In this document: piece by piece, positions 17,108 to 25,352 of the stretch
How positions within the stretch are numbered: position 1 is the first letter of the stretch
Layout: each line of letters begins with the position of its first letter
DNA from: [Clostridium] citroniae WAL-17108
GTDB lineage: Bacteria > Bacillota > Clostridia > Lachnospirales > Lachnospiraceae
Length of the DNA: 64,000 nucleotides
Direction: 5' to 3'
Assembly (NCBI RefSeq): GCF_000233455.1
Contig: NZ_JH376424.1
Coordinates: 171,019 to 235,018, forward strand
The notes under the pieces: generated by a model
Told to the model about the DNA's origin: nothing
What the model saw: the letters and a program-made list of their open reading frames with translations, nothing else
Database searches by the model: none
Made by a program: the position numbers and the translations under genes

Positions 17108-19291
17108 ATGTGGAAGGATTACTCAAGGAGTTATATTAAGAACAATCGTGCTTCCAGCATATCCATTATTGCGGCTGCTTTTATTGCCGCGTTATTTCTT
17201 TCGTTTCTGTGCAGCCTGTTTTATGGCTTTTGGGTATACGAGGTTGAGGGGATCATCATGGAAGAAGGGGATTGGCAGGGCCGCATTACTGCCGGGATCA
17301 ATGAGGAGGATCTGATCACCATTCAGAATTTCAGCAATGTTAAAACAGCGGTTATTAATAATGGATTGTCCGGGGAACAGGAGACGGTTGTTGACATTTA
17401 CTTTGAAAATGTAAGAAATATTTATAAGGATATGCCCCTGATCACAGAAAAGTTAGGTCTGGAGGAGGATGTGGCTTCCTTTCATGAACTGCTTTTGTCC
17501 AGATATCTGATCCATGATCCCCAGGAGAGGAACCCGCCGCTTTTAATGACATTTTACCTGGTTATCCTCCTGCTTGTGTCCGTTTCCCTGATACTGATCA
17601 TCCGTAATTCTTTTGCAATTTCCATGAATGGAAGGATCCATCAGCTTGGTATCTTTTCCAGCATTGGGGCAACACCGGAACAGATACGGACCTGTCTGAT
17701 ACAGGAAGCAATGATGCTTAGCCTGATACCAATCCTGCTTGGCAGCCTGGCGGGAACCGGCCTAAGCTACGGGGTGAGTCAGGCGATTCAATGGATAGGG
17801 GCAGATCTTCCGGGCAGGCATGAATCTGCCTTTCAATATCATCCTCTTGTATTTGCATGGACGATCCTGTCATCTGTTATGACTGTGTTATGCTCAGCCT
17901 GGCTGCCGGCAAGAAAGTTGAGCAGGCTGACCCCATTGGAAGCCATCCGATATACGGGAGAATTGAAACCCAGAAAGGAGATACATTCCCCTGTCCTGCG
18001 TTTTTTGTTCGGAATAGAGGGAGAACTTGCAGGAAATTCCCTGAAAGCCAGGAGGAGATCCATGTATACCTCCACAATATCCCTTACCCTTTCTTTTTTG
18101 GGCTTTACATTGATCCTGTGTTTTTTTGCCCTTTCAAATATCAGCACGGAATATACTTATTTTGAGAGATACCAGGATGACTGGGATATTATGGTCACTT
18201 TAAAGGATACGGAGATTGAAACCTTTGGACTGTCCGGCCAACTGCGCAGTCTTAAAGGAGTGCGTGATCTGATCGTGTATCAGAAATCAGAGGCTTTCTG
18301 CTCTGTTTCTGAAGGGAATCAAAGTCCGGAACTGGCTGCAATAGGAGGTCTTAGTGCGGTTACCGGCCAGCAGGGTCCATGGACCGTAAAGGCCCCAATT
18401 GTTGTGCTGGATGACGCAGGATTTACAGATTACTGCAAACAGATTGGTGTTTTGCCCAGACTTGACGGAACCATTATTTTAAACAGGATATGGGACAGCC
18501 TAAACAGCAATTTCCGGTATCCCAGATATGTTCCCTATATTGCAGAAGACCGCAGCAGGATTCTCCTGGAAAGCGCAGGGGAGGAGAGTAAAGCAGAGGT
18601 CCCTGTGACAGCTTATACTCAAAAAGCGCCTGATCTGAGGGAAGAGTACGATGACTATGCATTAGTACAGTTTATCCCTTTGTCTTTATGGAAAGAGATA
18701 TCCGGGGACATAGAGGGGACACAGCAGGATACATGGATCCGTATATTATCTGAAGAGGGAGCTTCGCTGGAGGAACTGGACGCCCTGGAAGAGGACGTAC
18801 TCTGCCTGCTGGGCGGCATATATGATATTGAAATTGAGAACCGGATCCAGGAAAAGATTACAAATGATATCATGATATTCGGATATCAGCTTGTCATAGG
18901 CGGGCTGTGTTTCATCCTTGCATTGATCGGAATCGCCAATGTGTTTTCCAACACCTTAGGTTTTCTGCGCCAAAGAAAGCGGGAATTTGCCCAGTATATA
19001 TCCATAGGCATGACTCCGGCAGGAATCAGAAAGATATTCTGTATTGAGGCAGCAGTGATTGCAGGACGCCCAATTCTTATTACCATTCCCCTTACTGTTG
19101 CAGCAGTGGGGGTTATGATAAAAGCAAGCTATCTGGACCCGATGGAGTTTATAGCCAAAGCCCCCGTTGGTCCCATTCTGGCCTTCTGTCTGATAATGGC
19201 TGGTTTTGTGGCACTGGCCTATTATCTTGGGGGGAAGAAAGTCATGAAGTGCAGTCTGTCTGAGGCACTGAGGGATGATACATTGGAGTAA
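17108..19291 (+). CDS. FtsX-type ABC permease
   Basis: This 727-residue membrane protein has an N-terminal membrane anchor (AAFIAALFLSFLCSLFYGFW), a first FtsX domain (about residues 150-290), a central anchor, a large extracellular region (about 370-590) and a second FtsX domain (about 595-725). The ATG at 17108 has GAGGAGGGG upstream. With the RR, kinase and ATPase genes before it, it forms a complete four-gene module resembling antimicrobial-peptide sensing/resistance systems. The substrate is unknown. Confidence 0.87.
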   Translation: MWKDYSRSYIKNNRASSISIIAAAFIAALFLSFLCSLFYGFWVYEVEGIIMEEGDWQGRITAGINEEDLITIQNFSNVKTAVINNGLSGEQETVVDIYFENVRNIYKDMPLITEKLGLEEDVASFHELLLSRYLIHDPQERNPPLLMTFYLVILLLVSVSLILIIRNSFAISMNGRIHQLGIFSSIGATPEQIRTCLIQEAMMLSLIPILLGSLAGTGLSYGVSQAIQWIGADLPGRHESAFQYHPLVFAWTILSSVMTVLCSAWLPARKLSRLTPLEAIRYTGELKPRKEIHSPVLRFLFGIEGELAGNSLKARRRSMYTSTISLTLSFLGFTLILCFFALSNISTEYTYFERYQDDWDIMVTLKDTEIETFGLSGQLRSLKGVRDLIVYQKSEAFCSVSEGNQSPELAAIGGLSAVTGQQGPWTVKAPIVVLDDAGFTDYCKQIGVLPRLDGTIILNRIWDSLNSNFRYPRYVPYIAEDRSRILLESAGEESKAEVPVTAYTQKAPDLREEYDDYALVQFIPLSLWKEISGDIEGTQQDTWIRILSEEGASLEELDALEEDVLCLLGGIYDIEIENRIQEKITNDIMIFGYQLVIGGLCFILALIGIANVFSNTLGFLRQRKREFAQYISIGMTPAGIRKIFCIEAAVIAGRPILITIPLTVAAVGVMIKASYLDPMEFIAKAPVGPILAFCLIMAGFVALAYYLGGKKVMKCSLSEALRDDTLE

Positions 19292-19395
19292 TGGATATGT
19301 GCGGTTAAGGGTCTTAAAGGGGCTGCAGCAAAATGATTAATTTCTCGTCATAGAGCGGCAGCTCTGCTCAAAACTGCGCATTCAGCCCCGATTGG

Positions 19396-20280
19396 TTAAA
19401 CTTTGTCAAAAATTGTTGTTGCATTTTTGGGAAGAGACTGTATATGCTTTAAGAAACCGTAACTTGCGTTTGCTTCTTCTACATGATAGGTGTGTCCCCA
19501 CTTTGTTTCTAACTCAAATGCAGTATCATGAAACAGGTCGCACATTATGAACACAGAACGCCAAATATCATCTATGTTGCCATTGATATATGTTTTTAAA
19601 AATCTATCCCATATTTCTTCCGGTAAATATGCTTTCAAGTTTTTTGACGCCTTTCCTGTTGAAACCTGGAAATTTGTTTCATAACCCACTTTCCAATTTA
19701 ACAATTTTACTAACTGTGGATGGCTGCCATCATAAAACATTTTATGTACATAGGGTATTTCTTCACGCCACAAGCCTTTGGCGATATTATTCAGGCACCA
19801 CCAAAACTCATTACAGCAGGCCCAAAATTCATCTTGGCTTGGTTTCCTGATCCGGTAATCCTCATCTGACGGTTCAGGGATTTTTGGTAAAATACCATCT
19901 TTATCCAACAGGATCATACATAATTTATCTTCCCCAATATTTACTTCTTCAATGGGAATAACATGCAGATCAAGTCTGTTTCCGTCTTTGAACTGTATCA
20001 GCCACCCGAAGCACTTATTAAGATCAACCTCCATCCCCATACATATGTCAACTTCTTCCGGACATTGCATAAACAGCCTTTCTCCGAATAGGTCAATCCA
20101 GTTTTTGTCTTCATAAAAAGGCTTTGTCTGATGAACCACATATACAATATCATAATCTTGAAAAATGTCTTTCTTAATATTCTTATTTGTTCTGGAGCCG
20201 TTCATATAAACGGCCCGTATTCGTTCATCATTTTTTGCGGTACCTATTATCAAATCAAGCATTTCCTGTTCAGTTCTCAT
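19396..20280 (-). CDS. aminoglycoside 6-nucleotidyltransferase, ANT(6)/AadE family
   Basis: This 294-residue enzyme belongs to the family that adenylylates streptomycin at position 6 (AadE/AadK). It has the nucleotidyltransferase motif GSRTN (residues 28-32) with the metal-binding DYD (42-44) and a later acidic strand NRLDLHVIP, then a helical C-terminal domain with EFWWCLNNIAKGLWREE and HKMFYDG. All key residues appear intact. The gene is clearly richer in A/T than the flanking chromosome and is opposite in strand to the genes on its left, suggesting acquisition. Whether it gives streptomycin resistance needs a test; chromosomal members can be weak. Confidence 0.88.
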   Translation of the reverse strand: MRTEQEMLDLIIGTAKNDERIRAVYMNGSRTNKNIKKDIFQDYDIVYVVHQTKPFYEDKNWIDLFGERLFMQCPEEVDICMGMEVDLNKCFGWLIQFKDGNRLDLHVIPIEEVNIGEDKLCMILLDKDGILPKIPEPSDEDYRIRKPSQDEFWACCNEFWWCLNNIAKGLWREEIPYVHKMFYDGSHPQLVKLLNWKVGYETNFQVSTGKASKNLKAYLPEEIWDRFLKTYINGNIDDIWRSVFIMCDLFHDTAFELETKWGHTYHVEEANASYGFLKHIQSLPKNATTIFDKV

Positions 20281-20612
20281 TTGATTTCTTTCCTGCCTTT
20301 CCGGTTAATTTATATCATTACACATTTGGAAGTAAATGTCAATCCAGGCTGCCTGCCCGCAAATCAATCATTGAATCCAGAATGTATAACCAGCTTTCCA
20401 TTGAAATCTGTGCCGTGTTTGCCCTGAATTGTTGTGACTTTAAAGGGGAAGGAGTCCATATTTGTGAAGGAGATTGATGCGGTCTACGGGGAGGATATGA
20501 AACAGGCGCAATACACTTGCCTGTAATGCGGAAACCGCCTTTGTCCGAAGAAGCGGACCATATGGTGAGTTTTTACAGCAGTATTATCTGAAAAAACCAA
20601 ATGGGATCCCTA
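20281..20612. other. gene-free stretch with possible decayed coding remnant
   Basis: No intact gene. Plus-strand codons near 20450-20640 read as interrupted frames (EIDAVYGEDMKQAQYTCL, stop, CGNRLCPKK) that look like a broken zinc-ribbon-type protein with one stop and a frameshift. This is too short to name; it probably marks rearrangement at the prophage edge. Confidence 0.3.
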
Positions 20613-20721
20613 AGGGCCGTGCTTCAGAAGGAGTAGCGGTTGACGCATAAATGGTCAGAGGAAATTACGCAGCTTTGTAGCAGACATGGGGCACACCTAC
20701 AACTATTCGCGAAAGTCTAGT
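20613..20721. repeat. left copy of prophage-flanking direct repeat (degenerate)
   Basis: About 109 bp nearly identical to 26917-27065 except for an internal deletion of about 40 bp and a few substitutions. It contains the start of a second pIII-like gene (ATG at the complement of 20683-20685), which hits a stop after ten codons because of the deletion. It is therefore a dead remnant of a tandem or earlier phage copy, or part of an attachment junction. Similarity ends at TCTAGT. Confidence 0.8.
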
Positions 20722-20733
20722 AATCAGTAAGTA

Positions 20734-20964
20734 CTAAACAGTAGGTTCCAAACACAAAGAACCTACCGCCGAAACTATTTTGTTATGTATATCAGTAAAC
20801 GCTTTTATCTGGGATTCATATAAGACCATACGTTCATGAACATCAATGTCCAAAGTATCAAAAATCCTTTTATCGCGTTCATAGCGGTGCTTTACGATAT
20901 CCAGTTTCTCCGTTGCTAATATGTCCAGGTAGAGCAGTTCTGTCTTATCAAAATTCACCAACAT
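20734..20964 (-). CDS. small phage protein, unknown function
   Basis: This 76-residue, mostly helical soluble protein begins MLVNFDKTELLYLDILATEK and has many charged residues. The start ATG at 20964 has GGAGG 7 nt upstream; a longer frame to 21063 lacks one. It is the last gene of the leftward phage operon, directly before the left repeat. No recognisable domain; it could be a regulator or a host-takeover protein. Confidence 0.6.
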   Translation of the reverse strand: MLVNFDKTELLYLDILATEKLDIVKHRYERDKRIFDTLDIDVHERMVLYESQIKAFTDIHNKIVSAVGSLCLEPTV

Positions 20965-21059
20965 AATAAACCTCCATAACGTAGATAATCCAGACAATGA
21001 CGATCCGTAACCATATGGGACATGGCACTGGGAGCGGACAAGGAAATGCATATATTCCA

Positions 21060-21866
21060 TCATATCCGCACACGGCCCGGGCTAAACAGGGAACGGTAAA
21101 TTACAAACATCAACGCAACCCCAGCAAAGAAAATAATCAGCCAATAGTATGTAGCTTCACTTTGAAGCATAGGATACCCCTCAAGGTCACTGTACACAAT
21201 ATAGTTATTGGCCTGAAGCCGGAAGGAACCTTCCGACCCGGAAGTCCAGGTATAATATCTGGAATCATAAGCAATATATTGTGCATCCTCCGCCGTGAAG
21301 GTGGTACCATCACAGATCATATCCTTTGCATAAACCAGACGGTAAGCGTACTGACCATGACGGAAAAGCACGTAATGGACGTTTCCCAGCTTTGGAAGCA
21401 CATCAGACATATAAGTTACCACCGTAGTAGAAATGGACGAATCATAGGGCGTATACGAACTGTAAACCACAGGGGAACTGATATTCATGATATTAGCTAC
21501 CGTTTTCGCTTTGTTCCGTTCAGCATTAGAAGGACTAGCAATGCGAGCATTAGAGCCAGAAGCAACAGCAACATCCTCCATGTAATCATCATCCTCATCA
21601 TCAGCCATATCATCCTCATACTCATCACCCTCCGCCAATTCAGGATACAGGATTTCCATTATCTGCTGATACTGATCAAAATCCATATCCTCATCAGGGA
21701 CACTGGAAAGCCATCCATTCATATCATCCTGCGCAGCCTGAGGATATCCCTCAGGAGCCATAAAATCCTCCTCAGTGAGCGTATACTCACCCGCATAAGA
21801 CCGAAAACAGTATAGAGCACACAGAACCAAACAAAGTAATACACAATACATCCTCCTCCATATCAT
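21060..21866 (-). CDS. exported acidic phage membrane protein
   Basis: This 268-residue protein has an N-terminal signal (YCVLLCLVLCALYCFRSYA), a strongly acidic region at about residues 45-95 with runs of Asp/Glu, a Ser/Thr/Tyr-rich middle and a C-terminal membrane anchor (YYWLIIFFAGVALMFVIY) ending in basic residues. That topology suits a second minor coat protein or an envelope protein of the filamentous phage; the exact role is unknown. The start at 21866 overlaps the stop of the preceding 43-residue gene (ATGA), so translation is coupled. Confidence 0.7.
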   Translation of the reverse strand: MIWRRMYCVLLCLVLCALYCFRSYAGEYTLTEEDFMAPEGYPQAAQDDMNGWLSSVPDEDMDFDQYQQIMEILYPELAEGDEYEDDMADDEDDDYMEDVAVASGSNARIASPSNAERNKAKTVANIMNISSPVVYSSYTPYDSSISTTVVTYMSDVLPKLGNVHYVLFRHGQYAYRLVYAKDMICDGTTFTAEDAQYIAYDSRYYTWTSGSEGSFRLQANNYIVYSDLEGYPMLQSEATYYWLIIFFAGVALMFVIYRSLFSPGRVRI

Positions 21867-21994
21867 AAGCGCACATCCCCTCTAAAGGCCATCCCAAGGA
21901 ACAATGTAACAATCCGCTGTCCCAGGGCAAAGACAATCGCATAAGGCATGGCTTCCCTAATTACATCCGCAAATAATCCAATAGCAACCTGCAT
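21863..21994 (-). CDS. 43-residue phage membrane protein
   Basis: This tiny gene fills the gap between the Zot ATPase gene and the 268-residue gene. It reads MQVAIGLFADVIREAMPYA, then IVFALGQRIVTLFLGMAF and RGDVRL; the frame overlaps the next start by 4 bp and begins 4 bp after the Zot stop. A hydrophobic centre with charged ends fits the small minor coat or assembly proteins of inoviruses. GGGGGTGA precedes the ATG. It is supported by packing and composition, not by a family match. Confidence 0.6.
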   Translation of the reverse strand: MQVAIGLFADVIREAMPYAIVFALGQRIVTLFLGMAFRGDVRL

Positions 21995-21998
21995 CTAC

Positions 21999-22667
21999 TC
22001 ACCCCCAATCCTGCCGGTATCGGTTCATCACTGCGTAAGTATCATAACTGTCATACAGCGCAGGGGAGTGGAACCAGAAAAACCGTTTAATACTGCTGGC
22101 AACAACCTCGCCATCTACCTCCCGGGCATTTTTCGCATCAATCAGGGCATTAACCTGTATACAGCGGAGCATGGTACGGCAGGCAACCGCATAGCGGAAT
22201 TGCTCACGGAACGGTTTCGCGATACGGCTGAATACCTGGGATGTCCCCACGATATGCTTGCGCTGTTTCCGCTGCTGGGAAACTACCGTGAAGATATTGC
22301 TATCCATCTTTTTCGATTCCAGGGAATTAAATTCCAGGTGTATCTCATCTATCAGGTATATCACCCCGGCATAGCCATTATTGATATCTGTGAAACAGTG
22401 GACACCATCCCAGGGATATACCTCAATACCCTCAGGCAGTTTCAGATCCATGTTACTACATACCTTCACCTGGGGATACAACTCACATAGTCGCTGGACA
22501 TACTGAACAGCACTGATTGTCTTACCAGCACCCTGCATCCCACAAAAAACAATAATCCCATCCGGGTCAAAATACTCAGGATGCTGTTTACGGAACTCTT
22601 TGTTATACTTCCAGACCTTAAACACATTCCCAATGTCCAGAGAACCCATATACCATTTAAAAGACAT
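21999..22667 (-). CDS. Zot/pI-type phage assembly ATPase
   Basis: This 222-residue P-loop protein has Walker A FCGMQGAGKT (about residues 39-48) and Walker B GVIYLIDEIH, followed by the Zot-type helix FTVVSQQRKQRKHIVGTSQ. In filamentous phages this ATPase drives extrusion of the virion through the membrane. It lacks the C-terminal membrane span of the enterobacterial pI/Zot, so it must dock on a membrane partner, perhaps the neighbouring small proteins. The start ATG 22667 (MSFKWYMG) has GGAGG 5 nt upstream. The name Zot refers to family, not to toxicity. Confidence 0.88.
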   Translation of the reverse strand: MSFKWYMGSLDIGNVFKVWKYNKEFRKQHPEYFDPDGIIVFCGMQGAGKTISAVQYVQRLCELYPQVKVCSNMDLKLPEGIEVYPWDGVHCFTDINNGYAGVIYLIDEIHLEFNSLESKKMDSNIFTVVSQQRKQRKHIVGTSQVFSRIAKPFREQFRYAVACRTMLRCIQVNALIDAKNAREVDGEVVASSIKRFFWFHSPALYDSYDTYAVMNRYRQDWG

Positions 22668-22744
22668 AACAACCTCCAAACAATTCTGACAATTCACCTT
22701 TATAGATAGCCGATCCGCAACTAGAGAAAAAGAAATTGTCAGAA

Positions 22745-22773
22745 AATAAAAAAAGGGAAGTGGCCACCGCCAC
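22745..22773 (-). terminator. terminator behind the major coat gene
   Basis: On the minus strand GTGGC-GGTG-GCCAC is followed by TTCCC and a T-rich tail (complement of 22742-22755). It sits between coat protein and ATPase genes, the place where filamentous phages limit read-through so that coat protein exceeds assembly protein. Confidence 0.75.
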
Positions 22774-22787
22774 CCCCAACCCCTGAG

Positions 22788-23075
22788 CTACATGGACACC
22801 TTACCTTTACGGAATGCTGCCATAAGGGTACGGACTGCCTTGCGACCGCCCCACCACATGAACACCAGGCCAATGCCAGCGCCTATGGCTGTAGCAATCA
22901 CACCGACCACGGTTGTTACGGATATTTGTCCTGTCATGGCTGTGATGATAGGCGCCCAATCCGTGGATGTGACAGTACTGGCTTCAGATGCCAAAGCCGG
23001 AAAAGATGAAACTGCCATAAGACCAGTAGCGACCGGGAGAGTGCCATACTTCTTTAAAGACTGATACAACTTCAC
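22788..23075 (-). CDS. phage major coat protein (pVIII-like)
   Basis: The 95-residue precursor has a signal peptide ending ALA (residue 29), giving a mature protein of about 66 residues. The mature part has a short polar N-terminus, a hydrophobic span TVVGVIATAIGAGIGLVFMW and a basic amphipathic tail (RKAVRTLMAAFRKGK) that would face the DNA. That is the classic layout of inovirus pVIII. The start is GTG 23075 with GGAGG 7 nt upstream. A terminator follows the gene. Confidence 0.88.
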   Translation of the reverse strand: MKLYQSLKKYGTLPVATGLMAVSSFPALASEASTVTSTDWAPIITAMTGQISVTTVVGVIATAIGAGIGLVFMWWGGRKAVRTLMAAFRKGKVSM

Positions 23076-23090
23076 CTTAAATCCTCCTTT

Positions 23091-23324
23091 CTAGTTAATG
23101 CCCACAAGTGCAACCTTACCCGATACCGGGTTATATTCTAATTCCGCCGTTACATCGGAATAAGGTTCAATACCGGAATACCTGCCATATGCCTCCGCAT
23201 CCACATAACAGCGGAGGGAATCCAATCCCTGGGCAAAGCCGGCTACATAAAATACCTGGGACGGGTCCTTAAAACCTTGCCTTTTTTCCACACCTAAAAA
23301 CTTAAATTCACCTTGTACTTTCAT
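23091..23324 (-). CDS. small phage protein, candidate ssDNA-binding protein (pV-like)
   Basis: The 77-residue protein is predicted mainly beta (alternating hydrophobic strands, e.g. QVFYVAGFAQ and VTAELEYNP), with many aromatic residues. Size, fold and position directly before the coat gene match the ssDNA-binding gene V position in filamentous phages. There is no strong motif, so the assignment rests on context. GGAGG lies 7 nt before the ATG. Confidence 0.55.
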   Translation of the reverse strand: MKVQGEFKFLGVEKRQGFKDPSQVFYVAGFAQGLDSLRCYVDAEAYGRYSGIEPYSDVTAELEYNPVSGKVALVGIN

Positions 23325-23374
23325 GACTTAACCTCCTTAACCATTCAACCTGTTACTAAAACATTTATTTACAA

Positions 23375-23560
23375 TTACTCCTTATCTCGACAAGAATCTA
23401 ATACCCACCGATTCATGTCAAGGATATAGGCCCATTCCACATCACCATCCTGCCACTGAATTAAACATTCATGCTCCTCAATTTCCAAAACACTAAAACA
23501 TGTAACCTTATCATTCATTATGGCAGGATATTTTTTTCCAATCATGTATTCCATACTCAT
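23375..23560 (-). CDS. small phage protein, unknown
   Basis: A 61-residue acidic protein (MSMEYMIGKKYPAIMNDKV at the start; rich in Glu, Asp and Trp, e.g. CLIQWQDGDVEW) with no signal or membrane segment. It is the first leftward gene after the regulatory region 23561-23774 and probably early in the structural operon. AAGGGG lies just upstream of the ATG. Confidence 0.55.
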   Translation of the reverse strand: MSMEYMIGKKYPAIMNDKVTCFSVLEIEEHECLIQWQDGDVEWAYILDMNRWVLDSCRDKE

Positions 23561-23699
23561 AGCCCCTTCCCATGGAAAATCTTAATATACAAAAATCTGA
23601 AATCATGGTAAAATAGTTGTACCCCTACACCTATTCGGAATGACTCAGATTTTCGGAAGGTTACCAATGCACCTACAACAACCACGCTATCACGAGTGA

Positions 23700-23751
23700 C
23701 AAAGTGACGTCACCTCTTGTTACTTAGTCTATCACAGGTGACGTCACTTTG
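23700..23751. promoter_or_regulatory. paired palindromic operators in the phage control region
   Basis: Perfect 16-bp inverted arms (CAAAGTGACGTCACCT and its complement, 23700-23715 and 23736-23751). Each contains the 10-bp palindrome GTGACGTCAC; their centres are 34 bp apart, close to three helical turns. A leftward TTGACA overlaps the right arm. The dyad lies between the leftward phage genes and the rightward ribbon-helix-helix gene, so repressor binding here could act on both. A role in replication initiation is an alternative. Confidence 0.65.
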
Positions 23752-23774
23752 TCAATAAAAGAAAGAGGAATTTT

Positions 23775-23981
23775 ATGCCATCAAATTTACCAAGACTAAC
23801 TGTCAGATTACCACAGGAAACTATTGATAAATTAAAAGAGATTGCAGAAGCAGAACATAGAAGTACAAATGAACAAATTCATCACATATTAGATAATTAT
23901 ATTAAGAATTATGAAGCCCAACAGAACCGGGCAGAACAGAAGAGTAAGTTGGAAAAGTCATCTATCTCAAGGACTGGTTAA
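23775..23981 (+). CDS. Arc/MetJ-type ribbon-helix-helix regulator of the phage
   Basis: The 68-residue protein has an RHH fold: beta strand PRLTVRLPQ, helix ETIDKLKEIAEAEH, the turn RST and helix NEQIHHILDNYIKNY, followed by a charged tail. Such proteins bind palindromic or tandem operators as dimers of dimers. It is the only clearly rightward phage gene and lies 23 bp from the twin palindromes, so it is the best candidate for the phage repressor, probably autoregulated. AAAGAGG precedes the ATG. Confidence 0.8.
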   Translation: MPSNLPRLTVRLPQETIDKLKEIAEAEHRSTNEQIHHILDNYIKNYEAQQNRAEQKSKLEKSSISRTG

Positions 23982-23998
23982 AGAAACTCATGAAAAAA

Positions 23999-24020
23999 CG
24001 GAGCAGTACACGCTGCTCCG
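23999..24020 (+). other. hairpin ahead of the 49-residue gene
   Basis: CGGAGCAG and CTGCTCCG form an 8-bp stem with a 6-nt loop. It is not followed by a T run, and sits 5 nt before AAGGAG. It could be a processing site or weak translation control. Confidence 0.4.
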
Positions 24021-24036
24021 CTGGAAGGAGAATACT

Positions 24037-24186
24037 ATGATAAGCTTAATTACAAAATTCATTACATTTGCAACTCAGGATATGACACACATAATTCTAT
24101 GCCTTTTTGGAATCATCCTTGTCATAACCTTGTTTTTGGGTCTTTTTACACTTATTAAAAACTTTATCTATAACCACATCCATTAA
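24037..24186 (+). CDS. 49-residue membrane peptide
   Basis: The frame gives MISLITKFITFATQ, then a hydrophobic span HIILCLFGIILVITLFLGLF and a basic end. AAGGAG lies 7 nt upstream of the ATG, which is the main support. The last 90 bp overlap, in convergent orientation, the end of the minus-strand gene 24097-24378, so one of the two could be spurious; the membrane-protein character of both could partly reflect complementary codons. Confidence 0.45.
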   Translation: MISLITKFITFATQDMTHIILCLFGIILVITLFLGLFTLIKNFIYNHIH

Positions 24187-24378
24187 AACATAACAAACTG
24201 CAAGGAAAGAGAATCCAGAACAAAGACCAATGCCATACCAACCAAACCAATTATCTACAGGAATAGTAGCAAGGGCACGTTCAGTATCGGCAAATATTAA
24301 CCAAAGAAACACTCCAAAAACAAAAGCCAAAAAAAACATTACAGAACAACAGAACCATAACACGATTTTTTTTAACAT
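24097..24378 (-). CDS. two-span phage membrane protein
   Basis: A 93-residue protein with two hydrophobic segments (IVLWFCCSVMFFLAFVFGVF and YGIGLCSGFSFLAVCYVLMD) and a lysine-rich tail. GGAGG lies 6 nt before the ATG. It follows the replicase gene by 43 bp in the same direction. It could be a minor virion or assembly membrane protein; not assignable to a family. Confidence 0.55.
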   Translation of the reverse strand: MLKKIVLWFCCSVMFFLAFVFGVFLWLIFADTERALATIPVDNWFGWYGIGLCSGFSFLAVCYVLMDVVIDKVFNKCKKTQKQGYDKDDSKKA

Positions 24379-24421
24379 GAATACCTCCTTGACAGATTAC
24401 AATTAATAAGCTACACTGATA

Positions 24422-25249
24422 TCAAACCTCATATATATTAACTGATTGGGTCATGTCCCCATAACATACTTGCGAAACCTTTTTGAACCTTGAACTGTCA
24501 TCCAGTTCCTGAGACAGGATAAAACGGTCTGTAGCATCCAGGGTAAAAACCTCTTCCAAAGGCAAAACCAAATTCCTGGAACACCAATAACGCTTCCTAC
24601 CATGCAGACCATTTAACATATCTTTCGTAATGTACTTTGTTATGTAGGACGTGACCTTTTCCATCTCCCTGACCTTTGTTGCTGTCATCCAACCTAACTT
24701 ATAGCTGCCTATTTTATATATCTTTTCTTTCGTCCGTACAAACTTACTTCTAAGCCCTCGAACCCTCTTTACAACATACTTACCAGTCCATACTATCTGA
24801 CGTTCATTAATCCCACTAAATAATCCATGAAAATGATATGCACCATCTTTATGTTGTTCAGGCACAACCAGATAGGAGAGAGCAGGAGAGGAACGCTTTA
24901 GATTATTAAACCATTTACTGAGGTACTTTGTACATTCATCATAATCATATCGATTCACTTTATCAGGACTGAAAGTAAAAGTAACAAACCATTCCCATTC
25001 ATTTGATTTAGCATAATCATAGACTTTTTTCTTTGTCCTTTTTATACTCACCTCATCCACATGGTTCTTATAATCCTTAATATCAACCAATATATCCTTA
25101 CACACTTTACCATCAAACGGATTACGATCACCCCCATTACGGGGCCGTACAGGGATACTTAAATCATCACTACCAATCGTATTCTGATAGATACGGTATT
25201 GTTTAGTAAGGTCAGGATAAGTGATTATCTTCACATTATATAGTTCCAT
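24422..25249 (-). CDS. rolling-circle replication initiator (HUH endonuclease)
   Basis: The 275-residue Rep has the three HUH-family motifs in order: motif I WFVTFTF (near residue 88), motif II GAYHFHGLF with the two metal histidines (near 136-140), and motif III TSYITKYITK with the nicking tyrosine and a lysine. It would nick the plus strand at the phage double-strand origin and start rolling-circle synthesis, the pII role in filamentous phages. No helicase domain follows. Immediately upstream is a long hairpin (25302-25343) that may be part of the origin. Confidence 0.87.
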   Translation of the reverse strand: MELYNVKIITYPDLTKQYRIYQNTIGSDDLSIPVRPRNGGDRNPFDGKVCKDILVDIKDYKNHVDEVSIKRTKKKVYDYAKSNEWEWFVTFTFSPDKVNRYDYDECTKYLSKWFNNLKRSSPALSYLVVPEQHKDGAYHFHGLFSGINERQIVWTGKYVVKRVRGLRSKFVRTKEKIYKIGSYKLGWMTATKVREMEKVTSYITKYITKDMLNGLHGRKRYWCSRNLVLPLEEVFTLDATDRFILSQELDDSSRFKKVSQVCYGDMTQSVNIYEV

Positions 25250-25301
25250 ATGACCCCCTGTTTTTATAAAAATGAGTGTTAAGTGTTTATACTGTCAAGT
25301 A

Positions 25302-25343
25302 ATGGCTACCGGACCGCACCGCTGGTGCGGTTCCGGCAGCCAT
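25302..25343. other. 42-nt GC-rich hairpin, candidate origin or packaging signal
   Basis: Near-perfect stem: outer ATGGCT/AGCCAT, middle CCGG/CCGG, inner CCGCACC/GGTGCGG, with a 3-nt loop, one mismatch and one bulge. It is far more GC-rich than the surrounding phage DNA. Neither side has a T run, so it is unlikely to be a simple terminator. It lies between the pVI-like gene and rep, where inoviruses carry intergenic hairpins for replication or packaging. Confidence 0.6.
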
Positions 25344-25352
25344 GCCAACCAC

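Noticed and set aside
20450..20640. Competence-protein (CoiA-like) gene
   Set aside because: Only a short, interrupted zinc-ribbon-like stretch is readable; not enough to call a gene or a named pseudogene.
21999..22667. Zonula occludens toxin
   Set aside because: The match is to the phage assembly ATPase domain only; the C-terminal toxin peptide region is absent.
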